64,000 bases of DNA from positions 434,001 through 498,000 of the forward strand of contig OZ237738.1 in the NCBI GenBank assembly GCA_965178125.1, in the 5' to 3' direction. The notes beneath the pieces were generated by a model. It ran no database searches. It saw only the letters and a list, made by a program, of their open reading frames with translations, and was not told where the DNA came from. Below, one piece after another: positions 1-13,200 of this stretch (position 1 is its first letter; every line of letters starts with the position of its first letter). The position numbers were made by a program, and so were the translations under genes. Source of the stretch: Bilabrum cf. latius (Eukaryota > Bigyra: Bicosoecida > Bigyra > Bicosoecida).

Positions 1-587
1 GGCACGACTTGCTCGACAAGAAGCGGACGGGGGCCAGCCACGTGATTCGGACTGCTTCCTAGGAGGGCAGGCAGTACTTCGTCATCACGCCCAAGCTGCT
101 GCCCGACCTGGCGTACGACGACCACTGCCGGGTGCACGTCATCCTGAACGGGACCCACGTCTCTCAGCCTCACCAGCTGAGCAGCTCACTGTACGACCTG
201 TCCGCTAGCACGCTGTCTGCCCTGCCGGCGGGTCATGCGAAGGGGGCTGGGGCGGGTGTGGGGATGGGGATGGGCTCTGCGCGCGGGGGTGGTGCGGGTC
301 GCAAGCGGCGGCGAGGCGACGAGGAGGAGGAGGACGAGGGCACGCCGGAGCCGGAAGACTGGACAGCGGATGAGTTGGAGGAAGGCGATGAAGATGAGGA
401 CGAGTTCGAGCCTAGCAGCAAGGCCAGCTCTTCCTCCTCCTCCTCCGCTTCTTCCAAGGCAGCGTCCCAGAGCAAGTCACGCAGGACTGGTGCTGCGACA
501 TCCAAGCAGGCGGGCAGGCTGAAGAAACGAGCCAGGAAGGAAGCCTCGGCAGGCAGCGATTTTTCGTCCTCGGATATTGATCTTTGA
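1..587 (+). CDS. SMC5: SMC5, C-terminal end (5' truncated by window)
   Basis: This is the C-terminal part of SMC5, the coiled-coil ATPase of the SMC5/6 complex that acts in DNA repair and chromosome segregation. Reading frame 3 gives QYFVITPKLLPDLAYDD, the diagnostic SMC5 tail motif (Q-Y-F-x-I-T-P-K-L-L-P-D-L), followed by RVHVILNG. After it comes a low-complexity tail not typical of the family: Gly-rich, then KRRR, an acidic block, poly-Ser, and a basic end finishing in SSDIDL. The stop is TGA at 585-587. An in-frame TAG at 58-60 lies 12 bp before the motif. It can be read as Gln, but the pyrimidine-containing sequence before it (tgcttcctag) would also make a 3' splice site. The residues upstream of it match SMC5 poorly, so an intron ending at 60 is a real alternative. 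Confidence 0.85.
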
Positions 588-1252
588 TGTTACAGCTTTG
601 ATGTCATGTGCATTTTGCTTGTTCCTGTCAATTCATCGTTATTTCCTATCATTCTCTGGGTCGGACCCATACCTACCGACACGGTACGATGGTGGCTTGA
701 AGCCAGCTCTGCAGAAATGGCATGAGTAGGACAAAATAGATGTGCGAGTGCGTTGCGAGTTGTTGCGCATCTCCCAAGAGGCGCCGGGCTTGCTCACTCC
801 TTCATTCTGCACACACAAAGATGATGTCGCAGTTTCAAGTAGCCATGCTCGCATCCAGGACAAGGCATGAAATGATTTGCATCCTTTATTTGCTTCTGCA
901 ACGCCATCTATCTGGTTCGCTTCCTCGCGTGGGATACCTGCGATGTTGTTGGAAATCAGCCGACAGCAGCGGGTCCTCTTGTCAGCATGTCTCACGGCCC
1001 AAGTGAGCCCAGTCAAGTGCACAACTTACCTTTTGCTTGGGCACCGCTTTCAGTACTCCTTCCTTCCACTGCTCCAGAACATCTAGCAGCGGGACATGGT
1101 CGAGCTGTTGGCCGACACCAGCTGCCGCTAACTAGAGCCCAGGGTCATGACGAGGGACAAGTCCTACATGCTGCAATAATTCTCGCGAAGCCAACGCTAA
1201 ACGACGAAATCCAGCCCTTGCCATCGTTTGTACAGGCTCTCTTTGTTTGCCG
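588..1252. other. Intergenic region, no supported gene
   Basis: This stretch holds the SMC5 3' flank and the 5' region of the giant gene that begins near 1253. Short open frames exist on both strands, but none has recognisable motifs or codon bias. An in-frame TGA at 1148-1150 sets the upstream limit of the next gene's reading frame. I see no RNA gene or repeat here. Confidence 0.5.
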
Positions 1253-4200
1253 ATGGCTTCTGCGCTCCGAACCTATTGTGGAACGTTCGTCGTTTTGCCG
1301 TTTCGTCAAACCGAAGACTTGACAATATTATTCGAGGTAGACACAATTTTCGATGAATTATTGAGAGTTATGGAAGCAAATAATAGTGCGTCCTCCAATT
1401 CTGTTCGTCAGTCCCTACAAATTGCTGAGCTATCCAAAAAGCAGGCTGAACTTGTTGCCAGGATACAGGCTCGGCAAAGCAAGGCTGCCAAGCAGCTTTG
1501 GGATCTGCAGGACTCTCGCAACTAGAAACAGCGAGTTGCTGTACACAAGTAGCAAGCCGATGCCGACATCCTTTTGCAACAAAGGAGACAGCTGGGGTAC
1601 TGGACCAGGATGACCGGTACCCGCTCGGACCCATTCCAGGAGTCCTTCAAGGACAATTGTCGCGAACTCAAAGTATGGCTGGCAGCCGTGCAGGAACTTC
1701 GAGGCGTTTTGGAATCCGACCCGGCGGCGAGCGAGTTGGAAATCGGTCGCGTGGATGGCGGCTTCGAGCGCAGCACTGTGGAATCTGCGCGCCGCCTGGC
1801 TTATCTCATGGCTGCATAGTCTCTCTCTCATCATTTGGAGGATGCAATAATTCAATGGAGGCACGAATTGGAATCATACCGCGAGCAGCACCGCCGTTTG
1901 TTTGCGCAGAAACGCCGGATGGAAGCCGTGCTCTCCTCGCTCGGAGCAGCTGCTCGCGTCAGCTTCGAGAAAGACCTGGAAGAACAGGAAGCCAGACTGC
2001 ACCAGCAGGACCGTAGGGTACAAGCAGCTCGCAGGGATGCCGCTTCCCTGCAGCGCTCATCGAGCGCGTGGCTGGACTCGGAGTGGAGGGACACGAGCCA
2101 CCTGCCCCCTCCGCACCCCTCGCTCGGTTTCCTGCCTGACGAGTGCAGCGCCGCGGAGGCCCTGGATTGGATCGACAAAGCCACTGCCATGGGTGACAGG
2201 GAAGCGTTTCCAATCAAGCCGGCCAACCTAGACGCACTCGTCACACATCAAGTCCCAAGCACCACTGCCAGTGGTGCCGCCTCCGGAGGTATTGAATCCC
2301 AACAACACGCAGCCAGCGTAACCGGTGGCTCGGCCTAGGCCGGTGCATCCGCATTGGAGTCCAGAGACTACCCCAGCCGTCGCGAGGGAAGCAGCGATCG
2401 GGGCCAAGTGCTCCAGCAACGGCCAGGATCGGGCCACGCCAAGCGCCGCCTCACGCCGCAGATTGACAGCCTGCGAGATGTCGCGCCAAGACCAGCATAC
2501 TCCCCTTTGCCACTCGTGTCCCCCTTCTCGGCCGATGCTTAGGAAGGCAGACGCAGCGCGGCCAGTTTTCAGCACGGGCTCGCTGGCGGGATCGTCACTG
2601 GGGACCCCATCGGGTTCGTCCAGGAGAGCCAGGCGTTCACGCCCAGCACTCCTGCTACCATCACGCCCAACGCATTTCGAAGGCAGTTCGGCACATTTGG
2701 CACGCAGCTACCTGAGTAGCTCCACGCGGGTACCTCCTAGTCGCGCGAGTCTCGCTTGCCGGGCGCACTAGGCACTAGGAGACGTGCTTGGGATCCTGTC
2801 GCGGGCTAGCAACTGGATCCGGATCCGGATGGCATTTCTCCACACCGTCAGGACCAATCGCGACCGCGGACGGAGCCGAGCCGGAGCCGCAGAAGCGGCC
2901 GTGCTGATGAGGTAGAAACCAAAGTAGAGGCGGTAAGAAGCCCGCTTGGTCCTGTCAGACACCCGCTGGCTGATAGCATGGGCAGCCTGCCAGCGGCACA
3001 GCGCGCTGATTCTATTTTGGGCATTCGTAACACCCCTCGGCACGCTGGAAACAGTCTGCCGCGAGTCAGGGGTTTTGGCAAGCCGCCGCCAGAGGGGAAA
3101 GCAGAGATGCGCAAGCGGCAGCGAGATGATGCGGCCCGCACGAGGCGAAAAGAGAAGCAAGAGTTGTCAAACTGGAGGGAGGTGCTTCTTGGTGACGACG
3201 GGAGGACACCGGCAGAGATCGCTGCCGCGACCCGTCGGGAGCTCTTCAACGAGGAGGTAGAGGAGGAAGAGGACGAAGTCGGTGTGCAGTCCGATCAAAA
3301 AGCACCAGCCGGAGAGTTTGGACGTTCTACTCTAGGCACAACGCTGAGACATTGTACGAGGGATGCTTCGGCCGTTATTCAGATGCAACTCGACAAGCAG
3401 TACTCGCGGCTCATGCAAGAAAGCATAAACGGCACAGCGACAGCTGAGATGCGTATGCTGGCTCTGGCCCGCGAACGGAAAGAGGAACACGATTTCACGA
3501 GGGAGAGGGAGGCCAAGCGATTGGCAGTGCAGGGCCGAGCATCTTCTACCCGCGGGTCGGAGCAGGCGAGCAGACCCGGTGTGTCTGGAACACTCGATTC
3601 GTCTCGTGCGAGCGAACTCCACGTGACACAGCAGAAGTACGAGATGCCGAGAGATCTCGTGGAAGCAGCGGGTTCTGCGGCACGGGAGTTTGCTTCAGCA
3701 GTTGGTGACTTCGCCGCTCTCAAAGCGAGACCCCAAGTGAATGGCACTCGACCGCCATCCTTGCCGCATGGTAGTCCGTAGCGAGGGAACACGGGCATGA
3801 ATGACCCGCTGTTTGCCGTCACGCGAACCTCCAACCCCTCCCTGCCCAGAGTGGATCCCGAGTTTGCGGCGGGAATCCCAAAGGACGGCAGCAAGCGCAC
3901 CTCCACCCTCACCCGAACGTTCTTCAAGAGTGAGTCAGAAGTTGCGGCAGCCCTCAGCAGCAGGCTCAAGCAGCAGGCTAGCCTTGAGACCAGAGTGCTG
4001 CGAGCCATGGTCAAGCGCCAGCTCATCGTGCAGCAGCTGCGTAGCGCATGCGCTGATGTGAAGCAGTGGTAGGAGGAGGCAATGTCAGTCGGAGCTGAAG
4101 CCTCCGTCACAACGATAAGGGCAGAAATGACCCGGTAGCAGGCCGTGCGGCAGTCTATGGACGACTCGCAAGACGTGACATTGATGCCGGATCACCTTAC

Positions 4201-7200
4201 GGACGCCGCTGTTAACCCTTACACACGAGCGCAGCAAGCCTCACAGCAGCCCGTTGATGCGCAGAGTCACGCGGACGATACCGCCAACCACGATCAAGTT
4301 GCTGATTCGATTCTAGAGGGCGTTGGAGTGGATCCCAGTCGGAGCCATGACGATTTTTTCCATGGCCAAAGTGCGGCAAGGGAAGCCATGCGCCTGTGCG
4401 CAACTAAAATCTTGCCGCTGTTTGGTGCGTACCGATCCGCTACAGTGCAGCTGGTTGAGTCTGTGCTTGCTTGGCAAAGCCACGAGAAGCAGCGCATGAA
4501 TGAAGCAAGGTCGAGGCGTATTCGGCTGCTTGAGCGAATCGCGGCTGAATCACAAGCTGCTAATTCCAACCGGCGAGTGCCAGGCGGTCAGAGCCCTGAC
4601 GCCGTGAAGCGTTACACCGTGCGGCTCCTGGTCAGAGGAAATCGGTTGTGGAAAGCTTCTCCTGCGTACAAACCGGTTATGGGCAAGCGGGGCTACAGGG
4701 CAGAGACCGGTCCATTCTACTCGTCAGATATAGTGTACGTCGGAACCTTCGACAGCGAGGCCGCTGCGCTCAAGGCCTACTCTGCTGCAACTGACACAGT
4801 GACAGCGGAGCGAGGTCTCCCACCTACGTCTGTGGGGCCTCCTCAGCTGATACAGCGAACGTACCCTAGCGGTGGAGGGGGTGGTGGTGATAGTTCTATT
4901 GGCGGTGCCGACGTTATGGCCATGGGTGGTAAGTCACCCGAGCCATCCACCAGTACCAAGGCCAGAGTGGGTCCCGACGGGCGCATGATCCTGGACTTCG
5001 ACTTGCAGACGCAAGGCATGCAAAACGTGGAAGAAGGGAGGCTCGGAATCGTGCCTGGACCCTCTGGCGAGGGCGCGTCCTCCTCACGGCAGCAGGCTCT
5101 CATGCAAGGCGGATCTATAACGAGCGTGCCAACGCTTGCGGCCCGCTCGATGGCAAAGAGTGGAGACTCGAGTCTGCGGCCAATTTTCAAAGTAGGTGGT
5201 GTTAGTTTGTTGGCGGAGATTGCTCGCGCTGAAGACCTAGGTTTTCTGAGACACTGCGACCCGCTTCGGGTGCTTACCGGCAGCACGTTTCGGTTCAGGC
5301 GAAATCCGCTGCTGCTGCACCCCATGTTGTTAGCAGCGATGCAGAGGACCCGCGGAGATCGCAAGGGCCTTGCTAGTGCTATCGTGGAGGCGATGGCCGG
5401 GGCAGTCGAGGCGCACGAGCAGCGCCTATCCCTGATTCCTCAGGCTATCCTTGACTTCGATGATGTGCCGCAGGGAGACGGATCGGAGGGACTGTCTGCA
5501 GACGTGCTGCATGAAGCAGAGGGGTCCGGCGTGTGGAATCCAGTAGGCATTCCAGCAGCTATGGTGCGTGTCCACAGACAGAAGCAGGCCATCAAAGTTG
5601 GTGAGATGTACGTCTCGCAGTAGTCCGCCGATGCTGGGATATCGTCACGTGTAGGCGTACAAGGTGCACCCATGCGAGACGGGTCTCTCCCGAGAAACCC
5701 ACTTGACCAAGACAAGAACGATAGCCGCGGACTTTCCTTTCAAGTTTTGGATATGGGTCGCGTCACAACAGCGTTTGAAACGCTACTAGTGGAAGAGACC
5801 GATTCTGCAGCGCTTGGTCGCGACTTGCGCGCCAAGGCAGATTCAACGGCACTCCGCGCTGCGATGGAGGTGGGTAAGCCCTAGGGCACTGCGGTTGGCT
5901 CATCTTCAGTGGGTCGGAGTGGCACGCTTGGCACGGTCGCTGAGGAAGAATTCAGCGTGTCGGGTTCTGATGCCGACAGCTCAGAGCCACAAGGCGACAT
6001 TGATGAAAGTGATACTGAGGGGTTAGGTAGCGGTGCATCATCATTTGACGCCGAAGATGAGCGCAAGAATCGAGTGCCGCGCAAAATACCAACGTCTCAG
6101 CTACGGGCTCGCCCCAAGCCACGTCGCAGAAAGAGACTGGGTGCTCACGTCGTTGACCTCATTACCGAGATGGAAGACTCCCAGCTCGATCATCACAAGA
6201 GCTCCACAGACCCGGAGCAGCTGCGTTCGAGCCGTCGGACTGGCCGAAGAAATTCGATCGCCTAGGCCTAGGCGCAGTTCAAGACCCGAGCGCAGCGCAA
6301 TCGTTTCGCACGCATGGGGCGAAGGAGATCTTCGGTGGTGTCGCAGTTTGCAGACGAGCAGCAAGTGCAGAGAGCCATGCTAGAAGCCAGGTCCCTGTAG
6401 GAAGCCGAAGTGCAGGAGAGGCAGGACAGGATAGCAAGGCGACACGCAACAGTGTTGCAGAATGCTTTCAGTGGAAATGCATAGTTGAGGAAGCTGAGCC
6501 AAACACTGAACCAGTCGCTGGGTCGGAGGCAAGCCGCAGCCCATGGCGAGCCCAGCCACGACGCTGTGGATGCACCCACGACTGCTCTTTCAACTAGCAC
6601 ATCTCTTGAGCTACCCGATTCCGGTATTGCGGAGCGGCATGATGCGCGAGTTGCAGCGGAGCGCGAGGCGCAGCGGGAAGAGGAAGCCAGGAAGAAAGCG
6701 CTGGTCAATCCATTCAGGAGGTGGACCAAGGGCCACGGCACTGGGTAGGAGGCGTTCGGTGGGCTTCCAGAGGACAGCGATACCCCGCAAACAGATTCGA
6801 GCGCTGTTACGGCAGCTGATGAAGCGCAGTCCGACAGCAGCTACGACCCCGTGCTGGACATGCTGCCAGAGGTACAGCAAGCCCTTGGCGTCCACTACAA
6901 GCCCGGCGAGCAGCCGAGGGGCAGGCAAGCCTCGAGCTTGTTAGTGACAGAAGACTCGGAGAGGGACCGAACAAGCGTGTCTCGGACCGACTAGCCGCCT
7001 GGAGACGTGTCTGTAGATCTCCATGCTGCCGCGGAGCTGGGCTTGTCAGCAGATGCCGCAGGCCGAATCGCAGCCAAAGTGCATGCCGAGAAGGCAGCAT
7101 CAAGCCTGGAGCTTGATAGGCAACGCGTACTGGCTGGTAGAAGGGATGCACGGAGACAGCAGCGCCTTCTGCGGAACACCAGGCAGGACTGGAGACGAGA

Positions 7201-10200
7201 GAAGCGGCTGCGGTGGACTCGACATCGCAAGGAAATCGAATTTGAGAGGGCAAGAGCAAAAAAGCACAAGGAGATGCAAGCAGCCGTGATGGCCCTCAAG
7301 TCATCCGGCAGAAGCATTTACAAGGCCGATGTGAACGAAGTCGATCCTGATGCAACTTCAAGCGAGTCAGATGACGATGTAGACGGGTTGATGAAGACCC
7401 GGGTAGTCGGTGCTATTGATGGGGCCAAGACCTCGAAAGTCGCTACCAAGTCCGATTTGCCCTTGGTTGTGCAAGTGCAGGGGGCTGGCTCGACGATGAT
7501 GGTGTCCATACCATCGCATTCATCAAGTGGTGCATCAAATGCTGCAGATGTCTTTGGTGATCCGCTGAGTAAGCCTGGCGCGTTCTCAACCGGTCATGGC
7601 AAGACAGACATGCGACAGCACGGCCGCCACTCGATGCGATACGAGCATGGGGTGCATGTCAACAAACGCGCCAGAATCATTCGAGATGAAAAGGAGCACC
7701 TGCTTCGAGCTGTGGTTCGTGCAGCGAGATAGTTTCGTACTAAACGGATTAGTCGGATCATCAAGAGGCTGCACGTGCTGGAGAGGCGAACGAGGGACCC
7801 GAAGGTGCCGGAGCGGATCCGATGGGCTGAAGCGGAGAAATCCTACATCTTTGCCGCCAGAAAAGCAGCGCCAGAAGCACAGAGACTCATTCGTGGGTTT
7901 TTAGCAAGGCAGAGGGTTAGAAACATCAAAACTGTCAACGGCGTTGCGAAACTCCGAGGTACGTATGTCCCGAATAGGCGCGTGCTGGCCGTGCACGCGG
8001 CAGCAGAGTTCCGCAAGGAAGTCATTGAGTCTGCCATCGAACGCTTTACACAGCAAAGTCGCCCTAGACACGCATGGTCTCACACCATGTCAAGATGCTA
8101 CTCTCCGATAGTGAATCTCGGTGGTTCTATAGCCGGTTCTGCAAGCAGTGCACTCAGAGCACTCAACGTGCCAAGGAAAACTGCTTTTTTCACAAGGAGA
8201 ACCACATCCAGATCTGCTGCGCGGGTGCATGAAGTTACAAGCCTTCGCGTCCGTCTATAGGCCTTAGAGGACCTGTGGAACTGCTGCTTGGTCTCAACTG
8301 TTGGTGGGCCACCTGCAGCTGCAGCAGTGCTGGCCATGCTCGTAGACCCGAGGTCAGCATCAATCGACCAACGGCTGCTTCGTGAAGCCAAGCTTGAAGC
8401 CCGTTCATTTGATCAGGCGCTTGCTTTGCTCCAGCTTGGCTCGCCTGGTCACGAAATGATGCAACTCAGCAGCGCATCGCTGTGTGAGACTGAGACGGGA
8501 GTTGCGCCATCACTCCGGGTGACGCAGACACAGATCGACTCTGTTATGATGAGTCCGGGGGGCGGGAAGCGCAGACCCAAAGCATTGCTTGGATAGCTGC
8601 GAACTGAGATGTTGCGAAGAGGAGTTACAGTGTCACGCGGTGGCTCTTTAGTACCCGTAGTGTTAGCTGGATACAGCGCATTGACTGCTGCAGAAAATGC
8701 AGGATAGTCTGAGAGAAGCGACGTCATCTCTGCGTAGATGCGCACAAGCGATCGAGAAGATATTTCTTAGAATGAAGTCCCGTTAGAGGTGTCACCTAGG
8801 TCTGTATCATCGTCTGAGGGCGGTCCCGAGTTCGACCTGATAGCCAGATCAAGAGAGGGACCTGCTGCTGAACAGGGAGGGCAGCGTCCGCCAACTGGGC
8901 TTGACGTAGCTCTGGCACGGCACGACGCGCTCCTCTCCAGCAAGCGCTCTCAGCTTGCACTGCCATCGGTTAGTGCGATGCAGCGTAAGCATTTCCTAGC
9001 CTCAATGAAACGACGCTCATCCGTGGATACATCTGGGACGAAGAGACTCAGCAAGGGTGCTGATGATGCTTCCCGACGCTAGCACAATGCCTCGACAGGA
9101 ACTGGCCACAAAAGTGCACCGCACCACCGACGAGCCAGCATCGCTGCAGCTGGGGCACAGCAGGAAGTCCACAAGTCGGGACGAGTGCCTGTTGGCTTGC
9201 TGTTGCCGCGGCCGGTAACCGACGCACCTGATCGGCTGCTGCTGGTAGCTCGATTTCACGGGGGCACTTGCACTGCGCGAGTTCTCGAGACTGAAGAGTA
9301 TGTGCGAGCAGCGACCAGTAGTGCGCACGGGACTGGCTTGGACCTCGAGAGCACACGGGCACGTATTGAGGGATTCCTGTCAGGGCAAGCCGCGTGCGAC
9401 CCACCCGTGATCGAAGCAGTCATTGCGCACCGATTTTCTGGACGATCATGCGGGTATGAGCACATTTTGGTGCCTCTAGAATCGGCGCCGGATGCTGGCA
9501 CATCGTTGGAGTTCAAGCCGTTCGCCGAGCTGGCAAAGGCCAAGCAACTAGCAGAATTAGCACGCACGGGTGCGCAGTCCACTGCGGCTTTGTCGAACAG
9601 CGCAAGGGCAGAACATAGCCAGGCCGTCTCTGCACTTCGTACCGTAGAGGCAACCTGCGAGGCAGCCAACCAGTAGTTTGCTGCGGCGCACTCCCGATGG
9701 ATCCAGGCAGTCGTTCGTCTTGCGGCTGCGGATGCTGCTGCGAGAGACCAGCTAGGATACTCGAAGAAGATTGCGAGCGAGTGGCGGGCGCCCCCAGCCG
9801 TAGACGAGAGACAAAGCCACGATCCAAAGGAGGATGCACGCGGACAGCTCACCCTATTGACGAAGCGAAGGCTTGCAGTTGCTCTGCAAGATTTTAAGCA
9901 GCAACGCAACGACAAGCACGCTGCCTATTTGGTTGCAAAGAGCGCAGCCACCGCGGCACGACAGGACTACGAAGTGTTCAGAGCCAGGTCGGAGCGCCTA
10001 CAATTAGCGTCTAAACTTAAAGAGAAGGATGCATTCCTAAAGGATAGAGTTTTGAGTGTGGCCCAAGCCGTGCATGATACCGTCCGAACCAGGGTCTGCG
10101 ACCGTGCTCTAGTGCGATGGAAGTTGAGATGCACGCAAAAGCCAGGGGGAACAGGCACCGCCTTGCCGCGAGATTTTACTCCATCGCAGGTTCCAGTGCT

Positions 10201-13200
10201 GCCTAGACAGAATAGCGTCTTTCGGCAACTGCAAGACCTTGACTCGGGCGGAGCTACAGGAGATACCGAGAGTGCACTTCACTGTCCGCCTCCGTGTGCG
10301 CTGCTTCCGATGCTCATGATGCGAGAAACGGACGCTGGATGTACAAGCGCCTGGCACGAAATGGCTGCGGAGTCGGACAATAGCGGCGCGACTTGGACTG
10401 CCTTCCTGTAGCCCCGCCAGGAAGAACCACTGCCGGTCCCAGGTCCTCCAGACGGAAGTTCTCAGCAATCATACCAGCTTCGCTTCAAAGACATCCCACT
10501 GCATGGAAGGTAGCTCTAGCGTTTTCGCGAAGATGTACTCCGCTTGCTATGGCTCCTTGGTCCATATCAGATCGTTTGCAGTGCCTCGGTGGGGGGCTCT
10601 GTGGTGACTCTCCGTGCTCTTGACGTCGCGCTTCTGCTTGCAAAGCATTCCTCCGCGACTTGGTTTGGCCAATTGAATCCCATGTTCGAGCCCAGATTGC
10701 GCGCAACTGTGTTATCCTGTCGCAAGCAGCTGGCTGAGACACATCGCCGCTTTGCAGGCGGTACCTCCGTAGAGGGTCGAGAGGATGCGTCAGTTCGTTG
10801 CCTTCATACAGTCTGCATGACCCTATTACAAGTCTTGACGGGCAGCTACAGAAACCGCGTGAGGTGCTCGAATGCTATGCCACACGTTCAGTGCGCTCGC
10901 AGACAGCTGCTCAGCCAGGTGCTTTCGGGCTGCGCGCGGTTCGCTTCCAGCCGGCAATCGCGGTGGAGTCTGCCGTTCCGCAGCGTGAATGGACTGGATT
11001 CCATGGCATGTGTGGTTTGGCCTGATGCTGGCATCGAGCTTCCAACCTCTGTTGTCTTCATGGGAGCGCATTCGCCCAGTGGACCAGTCCCGGTGACCGG
11101 CAGCGCGCATGCTGGGATGCACGAGTGCCAGTTTGATGGTGCGTCCGGGTTTGTGGCGCTTCAAAAGGCAGCACTGACGCCTGTTTGTGCTCGCCATAAC
11201 CATTTGTTTCAGTTGGATTCTTGGGTTCAAGTATCTTGGGAGGTGGGAGATGGGAGTCGCTTCGCAGTGGATGTTCCATTCGCTGACGTGCAGAAGGCTC
11301 TGGCTGTTGGTCTTGGTGAGATTGCGGCATACGAAGCAGGTAAGCAATTGCAAAATTTGTCGATACAGCAAGATTTGGTATCGTGGCTGCTACAGAGGCT
11401 CGTGTTCGTGGTGTCTCGAGATGGTACCATAGAGCGCCTGGCAGTATGGACCAACCCTGCAGACACACCTTGCCTAGTACTTACCACACGGCAGGCTCAG
11501 ATTGAACTTCCTGCGGTGTGCTGCGTCAGCCCTACTAGCTCTGAATCTACTTGTGTCACTTGCGAAATGAGCTTTGAGCGGGTAGTGTGCAACGCGACGG
11601 TGCTCTGTGGAGCACTTGGCTGGTACAAGGTCGACCTGACCATGCGATTACTAGCGAACGGGTCCGATGTTGAAGCGTCATGTAGCAATCTAGGGCAGTT
11701 GCCAAATGTACACGTTAGCATCAATGCAGTGCTCGACAAGAAGTTCATGGAACGAGTCAGTGAATACGCAATACAAGAGCTCAGCAGGAGTCGGATCGGG
11801 CTTGTCCATGCACCACCGCATGTTGGGAGGCTCATCGATGGACAGGCGGAAGGGGGAGACGTCGGGGTCTCAGCATTGTTTGTAGTACATGACATCCCAC
11901 CGCACTCATACGATGCGGCTTCCGTGCTGTACTCTGACCAGAATCTCATGCAGGTTGCTGGTAGGGGTGCCTCCGCTCGCTCCACAGCCTCCATCGATGA
12001 AGTAGAGCTCAAGCTTTCGTTCGACCGAGGCACCCATATCATCACCTTGCCGCTTTCGGATGCCGTTCGCATTGGTCAGGGAGCTTCTGTATTGCTTCAG
12101 AATGCTCAAGAAGATGTCGCGTAGGCTGGTATGTTGGTCCTGTCCAAGACTGCGGTCGGTGCGGCCGGTGTGGCGGCCAGCGGCATGGAGGAAGCCAAGG
12201 TGAAGATGAAGCAGTAGCACTCGTCAGGCTTGACGATTGGAAGCGGAAGATCGACCTCTAGTATGCCTGCAAAGCTGGTAGTCCAGCCGTTTCACTCGCT
12301 TACGCCGTAGGCGGCTTGGCCCGCATGGAGTGGGTTCGTGTCCTTACGAAGCAGTCCCTTGAGCCTTATGCCGGGCAGCAGCCGCGCAGGGCTTTTACTG
12401 TCATGGGTTCAGATCGCGCAATCGCCTCGAAGCGGTGAGTTGGTCGTATTTGCTTGGCCTGCCGTAGAAGCGACGAGGATTGCGAGGGATTTCTGCAGCG
12501 GCATCCGTGAGTGCACTCATCAACTGTACAAAGAACTCGAGGCAGTAGAAGCTACAGAGGCTGCAATTCTTCTGCGTTCCCTTGCGACTACTGTAGGGAA
12601 AGCTTACGTTGCTGCAAGGGGTGCAGCTTGGGCAAGCCACTCCCGTTAGCAGGCGCAGCTAAGGTAGATAGCGCGCGAGAATGCGCAGTTCAGAGAGGAA
12701 CGCACGTGTGCTCAACTGGAAGAATCGCCGTATTTGGTGGAAAATTCTAGACCAAGGCGTCATTTCTGTGAGGCAAAGCTCCGCGGCACAGCTAGTAGAA
12801 GCCAAAAGTATCTGGCGCATGGCACGCATGGGTCGCTAGAGCACCATGAAGACTTGCGAGACAAGGATTTATTACGGCCAGTTCTCCGTGATGGGCCTCT
12901 GTCCGACCCGTTTGTCGCCAACGCATGTGGCATCGCTCGCACGGCTATAGTTCGTGGTGCTGTATCCAACCAAGAGAAGAAGGGTGCCGGAAGCCCCACA
13001 CCCGCCGTTGAATGGAAGTCTGCTGCTCTGAATCGCGGGATGTGGGCACGCTTCGCCGCTCAGAAGTCAGAGTTGAAGCATCGCATTGTATGTGCTGAGT
13101 CCGTTCTCGGGATACGGCCTACTCTGCAGCACGCCATGGTCGACTCGTTGGCAGGGGAAGTGCTCTGTCCTTCGTCCCATGTGCTTGCGCAGCATTCCCC

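Noticed and set aside
639-1022. Minus-strand 127-codon open frame upstream of the giant gene
   Set aside because: No family resemblance, ATG context or codon bias; likely chance in a code with only two stops.
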